Positions 43,011 to 51,347 of a stretch of DNA of 64,000 nt are shown piece by piece (positions within the stretch are counted from its first letter, which is position 1; each line of letters begins with the position of its first letter). Position numbers and translations under genes: made by a program. The stretch lies in NCBI GenBank assembly GCA_030526245.1, contig JAUNDD010000001.1, positions 20,857 to 84,856 of the forward strand. Reading direction: 5' to 3'. The notes beneath the pieces are model-generated. The model was not told the origin of the DNA. It saw nothing but the letters and a program-made list of their open reading frames with translations, and did not search any database. The stretch comes from Lachnospiraceae bacterium (GTDB taxonomy: Bacteria > Bacillota > Clostridia > Lachnospirales > Lachnospiraceae).

Positions 43011-43934
43011 ATGTACACACAGGAAAGAAAAAACATTATTCTGAGCCGGCTTCATGAATTCGGTTCAGTCAGCAGCCAGGATCTGGCCCAGGAACTGAAA
43101 GTGTCCCGGGAGACGATCCGCCGGGACATTGCCGGTCTGGAGAAGGAGGGCCTTCTGGTCCGCACCCATGGCGGCGCTTTACCCGCAGCAGCCGGCAGCG
43201 TTCCTTCTGATAGTGCGATCAGTACGATTTCCGGTTCCTATGGAGCTGTATCCGGTCAGCCATCCTTTTCCGGGGTATGCGAAGCTCCTCTTGCTTATGT
43301 GGGATCGCCCGCTTTTTATTCAAACCCGAGCGCCAGCGACACTTCCTTTGCAAGCCGCTACCCCCGCAATCTGGAAGAAAAGAAGCTGGTGGCTAAAAAG
43401 GCGGCTTCCATCATCGAGGACAAGGACACGATCTTTTTAGATAACAGCACCACGATCCATCTGCTGTTGGATTACCTGCCCAGGGACCTGCAGCTGACGA
43501 TCATCACCAACTCCATTCAGATACTGCTTAAGGCCTCGACCATGAATCTGCCTTATGTCTCTCTGATCTCACTGGCCGGTTTCTACAATCCGGCAAACTA
43601 TTGCCTTTACGGTTCCCGCACCCTTCAGAGCATGGAGGGCTATTATCCGGACAAATGCTTCCTCTCCTGCACCGGGCTTTCACAGACCCGCATGCTGACC
43701 GACATCTGTCTGGACGAGGTGGACACCAAACAAGCCATCCTCAATAAATCGCGGCATGCCTACCTTCTGGTTGACCACAGCAAATTCGGCAAGGATGGTC
43801 CCTTCCACTTTGCCTCCTTTGATCAGATCGACTACATCGTGACCGATCATTTTGATCATTCACCCGATAATCAGGCTTTCATCGATCTGCTGAAGACAAA
43901 CTACGGCATTCAGGTCATTGAGGGAAATGCCTGA
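43011..43934 (+). CDS. DeoR-family regulator with a low-complexity insertion (copy 3)
   Basis: A 307-residue DeoR regulator. The winged helix at residues 6-56 has VSRETIRRDIAGLEKEGLL and THGGAL. Residues about 58-115 are an insertion rich in Ser, Gly, Ala and Pro, absent from the other two DeoR proteins in the window. The sensor domain then resumes with LEEKKLVAKKAASII, FLDNSTTIHLLLDYL and VDHSKFGKDGPF. The ribosome site is modest (AAAGGAACACGGTGATCAC). It is the likely repressor of both halves of the second island. Confidence 0.9.
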   Translation: MYTQERKNIILSRLHEFGSVSSQDLAQELKVSRETIRRDIAGLEKEGLLVRTHGGALPAAAGSVPSDSAISTISGSYGAVSGQPSFSGVCEAPLAYVGSPAFYSNPSASDTSFASRYPRNLEEKKLVAKKAASIIEDKDTIFLDNSTTIHLLLDYLPRDLQLTIITNSIQILLKASTMNLPYVSLISLAGFYNPANYCLYGSRTLQSMEGYYPDKCFLSCTGLSQTRMLTDICLDEVDTKQAILNKSRHAYLLVDHSKFGKDGPFHFASFDQIDYIVTDHFDHSPDNQAFIDLLKTNYGIQVIEGNA

Positions 43935-43990
43935 TCATCCTGGCCCGGCCTGTTGCAGCAGCTTCCCTGCTGCTGTCCTGAGGAAAAACT

Positions 43991-45487
43991 ATGAGCAAGA
44001 ATATTCTGGCCTTTGACCTGGGCGCCAGCAGCGGCAAGCTGTTTCTGGCCCGCTTCCACGAAAACGGGGCCATCGATTTTGACGAGATCTATCGTTTTCC
44101 CAACGCCCCCATCGAATTAAACGGCGGGCTGTACTGGGATATCCTGCATATTTTTGAAGAAATGACAGAGGGCATCCGCAAGGCAGTGGAGCTTACCGAT
44201 GACAACATCGATTCCTTCGCCATCGACGCCTTCTGCAACGATTTTGGTCTGATGGCCGAGGACGGCACCCTGCTGACTCAGGTGCGCTGCTACCGGGATT
44301 CCCGAACAGCCCGTCACGAGGAGACCATCTACGCAAAAATGTCCCGGGAGGAGCTCTATCGCCGCACCGGCAACCAGAATGCACTGTTCAACTGTCTGAT
44401 GCATCTGGCCGCTATGCGCGAGGAGGGACAGGGCTATCTGATCGACAACGCACATCAGCTGCTGTTCGTTCCGGACCTGTTGCTCCACTTTATGACCGGT
44501 CTTTCGGTAACCGAATACACCCTGGCTTCCGTCAGTCAGTTTTATGACTTCAGAACGAGAGACTGGAACCGGGAGATCATGGAGACCTTCCAGATCCCGG
44601 AACGCATCCTGGCTCCCCTGACCGACCCGGGAACCATTATCGGAAAGACCAGCGAAGACTTTAATCAGAAGATCGGCTCCAAAGGCTTTTCGGTATCCAC
44701 CGTCTGTGAACACGATACCGGCTCTGCCTATCTGTCCGCTCCTTCCCGCTCCGGCAGCAGTATTCTGATCAACTGCGGTACCTGGGCACTGGTTGGCATG
44801 GCGGTCGAGGAAGCACTGATCACACCGGAAGGCTATGCTTTTAATCTGGCCAACGAGGGAAGCATCCCCGGACGCCACCGCCTTCTGCGCAATATACCAA
44901 GCTCCTGGCTGATCCAGGAGACCCAGCGCTGCCTGCATCTGCAGGGACAGGATTACAGCTATTCCCAGTTGGATCAGCTGGCCCGCGAGGCCCAGCCCTT
45001 CCGGTATTTCTTTGATCCGGACGATCCGGAGTTTTTCCAGGGCGAGGATATGCCCGGCCGTGTCCGGCGCGCCTGCCTGGACCTGTGCGGAAGCGCCCCC
45101 GACAGTGTCGGCGAGCTGATCCGCTGCATCTACGAGACCGTAGCACTGAAATTCCGCTGGATCATCGAGACCATGGAAAAGATCACCGGCAATCAGGTAA
45201 AGGACATTCATATGATGGGCGGCGGCTGCCAGTCCACCATGCTCTGCCAGTATACGGCCAATGCCTGCGGCCGTCCGGTCATCGCCGGTCCCGTTGAGGC
45301 AACCGCCATCGGCAACATCGCTGTGCAGATGCTGGCAAACGGAATGGCCGCCAGCATTGACGAGGCCTCTTCCAGACTTCAGAGCGCCTACGAGCCGGTC
45401 ACCTATGAGCCGGAGGACATACAGGCCTGGGAGGTTCGTTATCAGGAGTTTCTGGCGGCTATTGCCACTCGCGGACAAATCGCTTAA
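43991..45487 (+). CDS. FGGY-family kinase (rhamnulokinase-like)
   Basis: A 498-residue sugar kinase. N-terminal AFDLGASSGKLFLA is the ATPase loop; the catalytic Asp is in CEHDTGSAYLSAP near residue 242, followed by INCGTWALVG. The C-terminal MMGGGCQSTMLCQYTANACG binds the adenine. This pattern is closest to rhamnulokinase within FGGY kinases. It presumably phosphorylates a ketulose at C1 for the class II aldolase at 42155. CTGAGGAAAAACT precedes the ATG. It is 56 bases downstream of the DeoR gene. No rhamnose or fucose isomerase is nearby. Confidence 0.93.
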   Translation: MSKNILAFDLGASSGKLFLARFHENGAIDFDEIYRFPNAPIELNGGLYWDILHIFEEMTEGIRKAVELTDDNIDSFAIDAFCNDFGLMAEDGTLLTQVRCYRDSRTARHEETIYAKMSREELYRRTGNQNALFNCLMHLAAMREEGQGYLIDNAHQLLFVPDLLLHFMTGLSVTEYTLASVSQFYDFRTRDWNREIMETFQIPERILAPLTDPGTIIGKTSEDFNQKIGSKGFSVSTVCEHDTGSAYLSAPSRSGSSILINCGTWALVGMAVEEALITPEGYAFNLANEGSIPGRHRLLRNIPSSWLIQETQRCLHLQGQDYSYSQLDQLAREAQPFRYFFDPDDPEFFQGEDMPGRVRRACLDLCGSAPDSVGELIRCIYETVALKFRWIIETMEKITGNQVKDIHMMGGGCQSTMLCQYTANACGRPVIAGPVEATAIGNIAVQMLANGMAASIDEASSRLQSAYEPVTYEPEDIQAWEVRYQEFLAAIATRGQIA

Positions 45488-45629
45488 TGTGCCTGTGTGA
45501 AGTCGCGAACAACTCAGTATACAAAGATTTTTGTCCGCAGACAGGTTGCTTCATGCGCCATGCCCGTAGCATCTCCCCGATGTCCTCCGTTGCCTGGCCA
45601 TAATTACTCTGTTTCATATTTGTGCTACC

Positions 45630-45648
45630 GCTCTGTCTGACACAGAGC
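45630..45648. other. Hairpin in the gap before the SDR gene
   Basis: GCTCTGT-ctgac-ACAGAGC, a perfect 7-base stem, in the 250-base gap between the kinase stop and the SDR gene. There is no T tract. No promoter is recognised in 45488-45738. Confidence 0.35.
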
Positions 45649-45738
45649 ACCATATAACAACCATAAAAGGGCCGCCTTCTCACCGCAAACCGTTTGAGCC
45701 GCAGCCCGCTATTCACCCCAGAAAGTGAGGAAATCAAA

Positions 45739-46530
45739 ATGAATGCTTATCTTGAGAACATGTTCAGCCTGGAAGGCAAGACTGTAGTCGTTACCGGCGG
45801 CGGCCAGGGTATTGGCCAGGTCATCAGCTGCGGCTACGCTAAAGCCGGCGCTGAAGTTGTTGTCATCGGACGTACTCTGGCAAAATGCCAGCAGACCGTT
45901 GATATGATCACCGCTGAAGGCGGCAAGGCCTATGCCATCGAAGCCGACGTGGTTAAGGAAGACGAGGTTCTCGCCGCTGTTGATCAGATCATGAAGACCT
46001 CCGGCAAGATCAATATCCTGTTCAACTGTGCCGGCATCTGCATGCATCAGACCACCTTCGAAGCTACCGCCGAGGAGCTGCGCCAGGTTATGGACGTTAA
46101 CTGGACCGGTTCTCTGCTGATGGCTCGCGCCGTTGCCAAGGAAATGATGAAGAACCCGAAGGATGACAAGGGCACCTGCGGCAACATCATCAACATGGCT
46201 TCCCTGTCCGCTACCATTGTTAACATTCCGCAGTGGCAGGTATCCTACAACTCCTCCAAGGCAGCTGTTCGCCACATGACCAAGTCTCTGGCTCTGGAAT
46301 GGGCTGAGTACGGTATCCGCGTCAACTCCATCAGCCCGGGATACATCGCTACCCCGATGTCCATGGATCCTTCCATGGCTATGCTTGACCAGTGGCTGCC
46401 GCTGATCCCCCAGGGACGTATGGCAGACCCGAACGAGCTGATGCCGGCTATCCTGTACCTGTCCTGCAGCGCAGCAGGCTACACCACTGGTGACGATCTG
46501 CTCATCGACGGCGGATACTCTCTGCAGTAA
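45739..46530 (+). CDS. Short-chain dehydrogenase/reductase (SDR), last gene of the second island
   Basis: A 263-residue SDR. The cofactor motif is VTGGGQGIG, with NCAGICM later. Catalytic Ser is in NMASLSA, Tyr and Lys are in YNSSKAAV. Blocks SPGYIATPM and the C-terminal DDLLIDGGY are typical. It resembles D-arabinitol/sorbose reductase-like enzymes. The start is ATG 45739, preceded by AAGTGAGGAAATCAAA; an in-frame ATG 15 codons upstream has no such site. It is terminated by the bidirectional hairpin at 46657-46698. Confidence 0.93.
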   Translation: MNAYLENMFSLEGKTVVVTGGGQGIGQVISCGYAKAGAEVVVIGRTLAKCQQTVDMITAEGGKAYAIEADVVKEDEVLAAVDQIMKTSGKINILFNCAGICMHQTTFEATAEELRQVMDVNWTGSLLMARAVAKEMMKNPKDDKGTCGNIINMASLSATIVNIPQWQVSYNSSKAAVRHMTKSLALEWAEYGIRVNSISPGYIATPMSMDPSMAMLDQWLPLIPQGRMADPNELMPAILYLSCSAAGYTTGDDLLIDGGYSLQ

Positions 46531-46656
46531 TTGCTGCCCAATCTCCGCACACAGACAGCGGATCTGCTAAAGCGGGCTTTGCGAAGCTCCATCGTTCTCC
46601 AACGTTTTGAGTCTATCCGCAAAGCCGCCATAAATGTGTTTTCTCTTTTATGAACG

Positions 46657-46698
46657 AATAACGCGTGCCGACTCCAACCGAGTTCAGCACGCGTTATT
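46657..46698. terminator. Bidirectional terminator between SDR and reductase genes
   Basis: AATAACGCGTGC ... GCACGCGTTATT, 12-base arms with an inner ACTC/GAGT, between convergent genes. The flanking T runs are short. Confidence 0.7.
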
Positions 46699-46783
46699 CT
46701 AATTTATGATCAAAAGTCACTCTCATCGTCGCTGCAAAAAAGGAACCCTGTCTGGACGTCATTAAGTCTCCGCCTGCTCCAGC

Positions 46784-48328
46784 CTACGCCAGATACTTCG
46801 CAGCGATCGCCTCCACCTTAGCCGGCTCAAACCAGCTCATGAAGTCCATTCCGGAAGCAGCCACAGCCTGTCCCATCTCCACAATAAACTGCGGAATCTG
46901 ATCTTCTGCCATTGCGCCAAGCTCGCGGCCCATTGCCTCTTCACCCTGACGGTCGTTTCCTCCAAGATAAAATACAAAGCCGCTCTGTGCCTTGCCATCT
47001 ACCTTCTTCACACCGCCTCTGAAGCCCATGATACCGATCTGATGGGTACCGCAGGAGGACGGACATCCGGAAATATGGATCAGCGGCAGGGCATTGCCCG
47101 GAACGCCGGCTTCTCTAACCGCCTGGATGCAGCTGGCCAGCAGTCCCTGGGAATCGCGCACACCAACCTGACAGATGGTGGCACCGATGCAGCTGACAGA
47201 CGCTTCAAAGGCCGTAGCCGCCGTATCCTTGCCAGTCAGCTCCAGTACCTTCTGAGCTTCCTGCGCATTCAGGTTGACAATGTAGGCCGTCTCATCCGGT
47301 GCGATACGCATCTCCACCGCTTCCATGTCCGCAATCAGATCACTGAGCTCACACAGCAGCTCAACCTTCGGCATGCCGCCAATGGGATGCCATTCAACGG
47401 TATACAGTCCTTCCTGCTTCTGTGCAATCACGCGCTCACCGCTCAGTTCACCGCAGCCTGTCTTGGTCACCGTCAGATTCTGCAGGCCCTCCAGAGACAG
47501 ATCCTCACCGGATGCCTTTACCTCAGCCAGCTTCTCCAGGAATGCCTTCTTATAGCCCTCCGGACCGCCGCAGACCTCCTGCATGTAACGGGTACGTGCC
47601 TTACCACGGTTCTCGTAGTTACCGTAGGTACGGAAGGTCAGCCACATAGCCTTGATGTAGTACAGGATTTCCGTCGGCTCTACCGCCTCTGCTACCTTCA
47701 CGCCAAACAGCGGATTGTTGCCCAGACCACCGGCACTGTATACATCAAACTTACCGTCTTCTCTGGCTGCAAAGCCCAGATCGCGGAAGGTTGCGTGGGG
47801 ATGGTTTTTCGGAGAGTTGGAGAATGCGATCTTCAGCTTTCGCGGCATCTTCTCGGCCTTCACGAAATTCAGAGCAAACTCTGCCGCTTCCTGTGCGTAA
47901 GGCATCACATCAAAAAACTCGCCCGCTTCCACGCCGCTCAGCGGAGAACACATCACATTGCGTGGGAAGTCTCCGCCGCCACCCATGGTCACGATGCCTG
48001 CATCCAGTGCATTTTCCATGATCGGATAAACCTGAGCCGGCTGCAGATCATGCAGCTGAATGCACTGACAGGTCGTAAAATGCGCTTTCTTCACATCATA
48101 TCTGCGAATGCTGTCTGAAACGAATGCCAGCTTTTCCCTGGTCACACGACCTGCACTCATGCGAAGACGCAGCATGCTGGCCTTTCCGCCCTTCTGTGCA
48201 TAGCTTCCGTATAATCCGGAAAATCCCTTGTATGCCCCCTTATCCAAATCGCCTGCATAAAAGGCATCTGTCTTCTCATGAAAAGCAGGCATCTCTGCCT
48301 TCCAGGACTGCGGATCTATTCTATACAT
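46784..48328 (-). CDS. Ferredoxin-type nitrite/sulfite reductase (siroheme, 4Fe-4S)
   Basis: A 514-residue protein of the two-repeat NIR/SIR family. The cluster and siroheme ligands are the pairs in SCIGATIC (C-x5-C) and HISGCPSSCG (C-x3-C). N-terminal TCQCIQLHDLQP and CSPLSGVEAGEF are the first-repeat blocks. It reduces nitrite to ammonia or sulfite to sulfide with six electrons from ferredoxin. It is transcribed alone, with GGGAGGAAACGT before the ATG, downstream of the feo terminator. Nitrite versus sulfite cannot be decided, since no nitrate or sulfate pathway gene is in the window. Confidence 0.9.
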   Translation of the reverse strand: MYRIDPQSWKAEMPAFHEKTDAFYAGDLDKGAYKGFSGLYGSYAQKGGKASMLRLRMSAGRVTREKLAFVSDSIRRYDVKKAHFTTCQCIQLHDLQPAQVYPIMENALDAGIVTMGGGGDFPRNVMCSPLSGVEAGEFFDVMPYAQEAAEFALNFVKAEKMPRKLKIAFSNSPKNHPHATFRDLGFAAREDGKFDVYSAGGLGNNPLFGVKVAEAVEPTEILYYIKAMWLTFRTYGNYENRGKARTRYMQEVCGGPEGYKKAFLEKLAEVKASGEDLSLEGLQNLTVTKTGCGELSGERVIAQKQEGLYTVEWHPIGGMPKVELLCELSDLIADMEAVEMRIAPDETAYIVNLNAQEAQKVLELTGKDTAATAFEASVSCIGATICQVGVRDSQGLLASCIQAVREAGVPGNALPLIHISGCPSSCGTHQIGIMGFRGGVKKVDGKAQSGFVFYLGGNDRQGEEAMGRELGAMAEDQIPQFIVEMGQAVAASGMDFMSWFEPAKVEAIAAKYLA

Positions 48329-48445
48329 ACGTTTCCTCCCTTGCTTAATTCATCTATCTGCTTCTGTTGCCATTCTTTAGCCATCATATATCCGACCTTC
48401 AGCAACATCTGCGAGTATCATACCGCGGGCTCTACGCATATGCAA

Positions 48446-48474
48446 TAAAAAAACCCCCTCGCAAGGGGGTTTTT
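48446..48474 (-). terminator. Terminator of the feo operon
   Basis: On the minus strand AAAAACCCCC-ttgcga-GGGGG followed by seven Ts, 14 bases after the Cys-rich peptide stop. It can fold in both directions (the plus strand has TTTTT too). Confidence 0.92.
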
Positions 48475-48487
48475 GCAACAAACTTAC

Positions 48488-48628
48488 TCACCGCTTCTCC
48501 GCTCCGCATCCGCTGCAGCTTCCACAGCTTCCGCAACAGCCGCTTCCATTCTTCTTCCGGTTCCGGATTCCCCGCAGGGCCAGTCCGATCACAGTCAGCA
48601 AGGCCAGTAATAATACGATATCTGCCAT
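48488..48628 (-). CDS. FeoB-associated Cys-rich membrane peptide
   Basis: A 46-residue peptide: one membrane helix (residues 3-19) followed by the basic RNRKKNGSG and a Cys-rich tail, CCGSCGSCSGCG, with five cysteines before the last Ala-Glu-Lys-Arg. It matches the small FeoB-associated Cys-rich proteins of Bacillota, thought to assist ferrous iron uptake or binding. The start is ATG 48628 (GGAGAGAAAAAT before it), 15 bases after the FeoB stop. Confidence 0.88.
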   Translation of the reverse strand: MADIVLLLALLTVIGLALRGIRNRKKNGSGCCGSCGSCSGCGAEKR

Positions 48629-48642
48629 ATTTTTCTCTCCAA

Positions 48643-50997
48643 TCAAAGCATCAGCACCAAAGCATGCACCGCAAAGGCAGCCACCCAGGCGATGGCACAC
48701 TGCCACAGCACCACACCCAGAGCCCAGCGGGAGCCCAGCTCACGCCGGATAGCTGCGATGGCTGCGATACACGGTGAATACAGAAGACTGAACACCAGCA
48801 TGGAAGCCGCTGCCGCTGTATTCAGGGCAGCCTGCAGCTGTCCGCCAAAGAGCACCTCCATGGTAGAGACCACGCTTTCCTTGGCCATTACACCGCCGAT
48901 CAGTGAGGTGCAGATACGCCAGTCCCCCATGCCAAGCGGTGCAAAGACCGGTGTCAGGATACCGGCCACACCGGCCAGCATACTGTCCGCCGAATCCGCT
49001 ACCAGATTGAAGCGGAAATCGAAGCTCTGGAGCAGCCATACCGCCACCGTTGCGATCAGGATCACAGAGAAGGCTCTCTGCAGGAAATCCTTGGCCTTTT
49101 CCCAGAGAAGCTGGGATACATTCTTAAAGCCTGGCAGTCTGTAGTTGGGTAACTCCATCACAAAGGGAACGGCCTCCCCCTTAAACAACGTGTTCTTAAA
49201 CAGCAGCGCCGCCAGGATACCGATCACGATACCGCCCAGATACAGCCCGGTCATCACCAGCCCGCCCTTTCCCGGGAAAAAGGCCTGTACAAAGAAGGCG
49301 TAGATCGGCAGCTTCGCTGTACAGCTCATAAAGGGAGTCAGCAGGATCGTCATTCGCCGGTCACGCTCACTGGGCAGAGTCCGGGTCGACATAACAGCCG
49401 GCACCGTACAGCCAAAGCCGATGAGCAGCGGCACGATACTGCGACCGGACAGACCGATCTTTCGCAGCAGCTTGTCCATCACAAAAGCTACACGGGCAAT
49501 GTAACCGCTGTCCTCCATCATAGACAGGAAGAAGAACAGGGTCACGATGATCGGCAGGAAGCTTAATACGCCGCCGACACCTTCAAAAATACCGTCGATC
49601 ACCAGACTTCGAAGCACCTCATTGACCCCGGCACCCACCAGGGCCTGCTCCGCCAGCCGGGTCAGCCATTCGATGCCCGCTGCCAGCAGATCCTGGAGCC
49701 AGGCTCCAATGACATTGAAGGTCAGATAGAAGACCGTCAGCATGATTCCCACAAAGGCAGGGATGGCCGTGTACTTTCCGGTCAGGATCCTGTCGATCTT
49801 CTGACTGCGTACATGCTCCCGGCTTTCCTGGGGCTTCGTCACCGTCTGCTCGCAGAGACGCTCGATAAAATCGAAGCGCATATCGGCAATGGCGGCGCTG
49901 CGGTCCAGTCCGCGTTCATTTTCCATCCGGACCACCACATGCTCCAGCACATTTTTCTCTTCTTCATTCAGCTCCAGCTGCTCGATGATCAGCGGGTCCC
50001 CCTCGATGGCCTTGGTGGCTGCAAAGCGCATGGGCAATCCTGCCCGTTCCGTATGATCCTCGATGAGATGAACGACGGCATGGATCGCCCGGTGTACCGC
50101 ACCGTCATGGTCATCCTTACCGCAGAAATCCTGATACTTCGGCTTTTCCTGATACTTCGCGATATGGATCGCATGGCGTACCAGTTCATCCACACCCTCG
50201 TTGCGGATCGCCGAAATGGGGATTACCGGAACTCCCAGCTCCTTCTCCATACGGTTCACATCGATGGCCCCGTGATTGCCCTTCAGCTCATCCATCAGGT
50301 TCAGCGCGATGACCATGGGGATGCCCATCTCCAAAAGCTGCATGGTCAGATACAGATTGCGCTCGATATTGGTCGCATCCACGATGTTGATGATCGCCGA
50401 GGGCTTCTCCCGGATCACGAAATCCCGGGACACGATCTCCTCGCTGCTGTAGGGGGACATGGAATAGATGCCCGGCAGATCCGTCACTCTTGTGTTGGGA
50501 TAGCCCTTGATGGCGCCATCCTTCCGATCCACGGTCACGCCGGGGAAATTGCCCACATGCTGATTGGAGCCGGTCAGCTGATTAAACAGCGTGGTCTTTC
50601 CGCAGTTCTGATTTCCCACCAGCGCATAGGTCAGCATCGTTCCATCCGGCAGGGGCTGTCCCTCATCCGCCGTATGATACTTGCCTTCCTCACCCAGTCC
50701 CGGATGCATGGAGGGCTCGATGCGCTGCACGCGCTCATGCTTGCGGCTTCGCTCATCGATGGGCTCCACCTGGATCCTGGCCGCGTCATCCAGCCGCAGG
50801 GTCAGCTCATAGCCGTGGATCTGCAGCTCCATGGGATCTCCCATGGGCGCCATCTTTACCACCGTCACCTCGGCCCCCGGAATCACGCCCATGTCCAGAA
50901 AGTGCTGGCGCAGATGGCCTTCCCCTCCTACCGCTGTGATCCGGGCACTGTTTCCTATATGTACATCCCGTAATGTCATACTCTTATTCTGATGCAT
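48643..50997 (-). CDS. feoB: FeoA-FeoB fusion, ferrous iron transporter
   Basis: A 784-residue fusion. Residues about 5-80 are a FeoA SH3-like domain (LRQHFLDMGVIPGAEVTVVK, with typical F-L-x-x-G-x-x-P-G). The G domain follows with GNQNCGKTTLFNQLTG (G1), DLPGIYSMSPYS (G3) and NLMD (G4). The membrane part has about eight segments, with GFGCTVPAVMSTR and the second gate SCTAKLPIYAFF. It imports Fe2+ across the membrane. ATG 50997 is chosen over the upstream GTG because ACGGGAGTGGAC precedes it. It is the first gene of the feo operon. Confidence 0.96.
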   Translation of the reverse strand: MHQNKSMTLRDVHIGNSARITAVGGEGHLRQHFLDMGVIPGAEVTVVKMAPMGDPMELQIHGYELTLRLDDAARIQVEPIDERSRKHERVQRIEPSMHPGLGEEGKYHTADEGQPLPDGTMLTYALVGNQNCGKTTLFNQLTGSNQHVGNFPGVTVDRKDGAIKGYPNTRVTDLPGIYSMSPYSSEEIVSRDFVIREKPSAIINIVDATNIERNLYLTMQLLEMGIPMVIALNLMDELKGNHGAIDVNRMEKELGVPVIPISAIRNEGVDELVRHAIHIAKYQEKPKYQDFCGKDDHDGAVHRAIHAVVHLIEDHTERAGLPMRFAATKAIEGDPLIIEQLELNEEEKNVLEHVVVRMENERGLDRSAAIADMRFDFIERLCEQTVTKPQESREHVRSQKIDRILTGKYTAIPAFVGIMLTVFYLTFNVIGAWLQDLLAAGIEWLTRLAEQALVGAGVNEVLRSLVIDGIFEGVGGVLSFLPIIVTLFFFLSMMEDSGYIARVAFVMDKLLRKIGLSGRSIVPLLIGFGCTVPAVMSTRTLPSERDRRMTILLTPFMSCTAKLPIYAFFVQAFFPGKGGLVMTGLYLGGIVIGILAALLFKNTLFKGEAVPFVMELPNYRLPGFKNVSQLLWEKAKDFLQRAFSVILIATVAVWLLQSFDFRFNLVADSADSMLAGVAGILTPVFAPLGMGDWRICTSLIGGVMAKESVVSTMEVLFGGQLQAALNTAAAASMLVFSLLYSPCIAAIAAIRRELGSRWALGVVLWQCAIAWVAAFAVHALVLML

Positions 50998-51086
50998 GTC
51001 CACTCCCGTTTTTGTTTTCTGCGTTAATACCTGCTGACACCCCGGTGATTCCCGTTGCAGTTCATGCAGGGATCTGCAGCATTCCG

Positions 51087-51098
51087 CCTAATGTTAGG
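51087..51098. promoter_or_regulatory. Palindrome in the feo leader
   Basis: CCTAATGTTAGG, a 5+5 palindrome with a 2-base spacer, in the feoB leader, resembling half-sites of DtxR/IdeR-type iron regulators (TTAGG/CCTAA). No such regulator gene is in the window. Confidence 0.35.
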
Positions 51099-51142
51099 TT
51101 TATCTTTCGTCTGTTAGTTATAGCGAACCTTTTGACACGCAC

Positions 51143-51171
51143 ATATTAAGGGATGTTTAAGAATTTGTCAA
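51143..51171 (-). promoter_or_regulatory. Promoter of the feo operon
   Basis: TTGACA, 17 bases, TAATAT on the minus strand, about 140 bases before the start. The rest of 50998-51347 contains the palindrome above and no gene. Confidence 0.6.
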
Positions 51172-51347
51172 TGGCTCTTTTTCTGAGCGCATGGTATCAT
51201 ACTAGTATCAAAGAGGCATTCGTGAAGCCTCCCGGATCTGCGGTTTATCCAACGCATACTGTGTGCTCGTCATCGACCGGGCACCGCGAAAGCACCCGCC
51301 GCTTCCGCTGCTTCACGATGCTGACGGAATGAAAGAGAGGTAACACT

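Noticed and set aside
44117-45478. A 453-residue open frame antisense to the FGGY kinase
   Set aside because: There is no recognisable domain. The sense strand has all FGGY motifs, so this is a product of codon bias.
49813-50973. A 386-residue frame antisense to feoB
   Set aside because: It is a His/Gln/Ile-rich translation typical of reverse-strand reading; the FeoA and G-domain motifs lie on the other strand.
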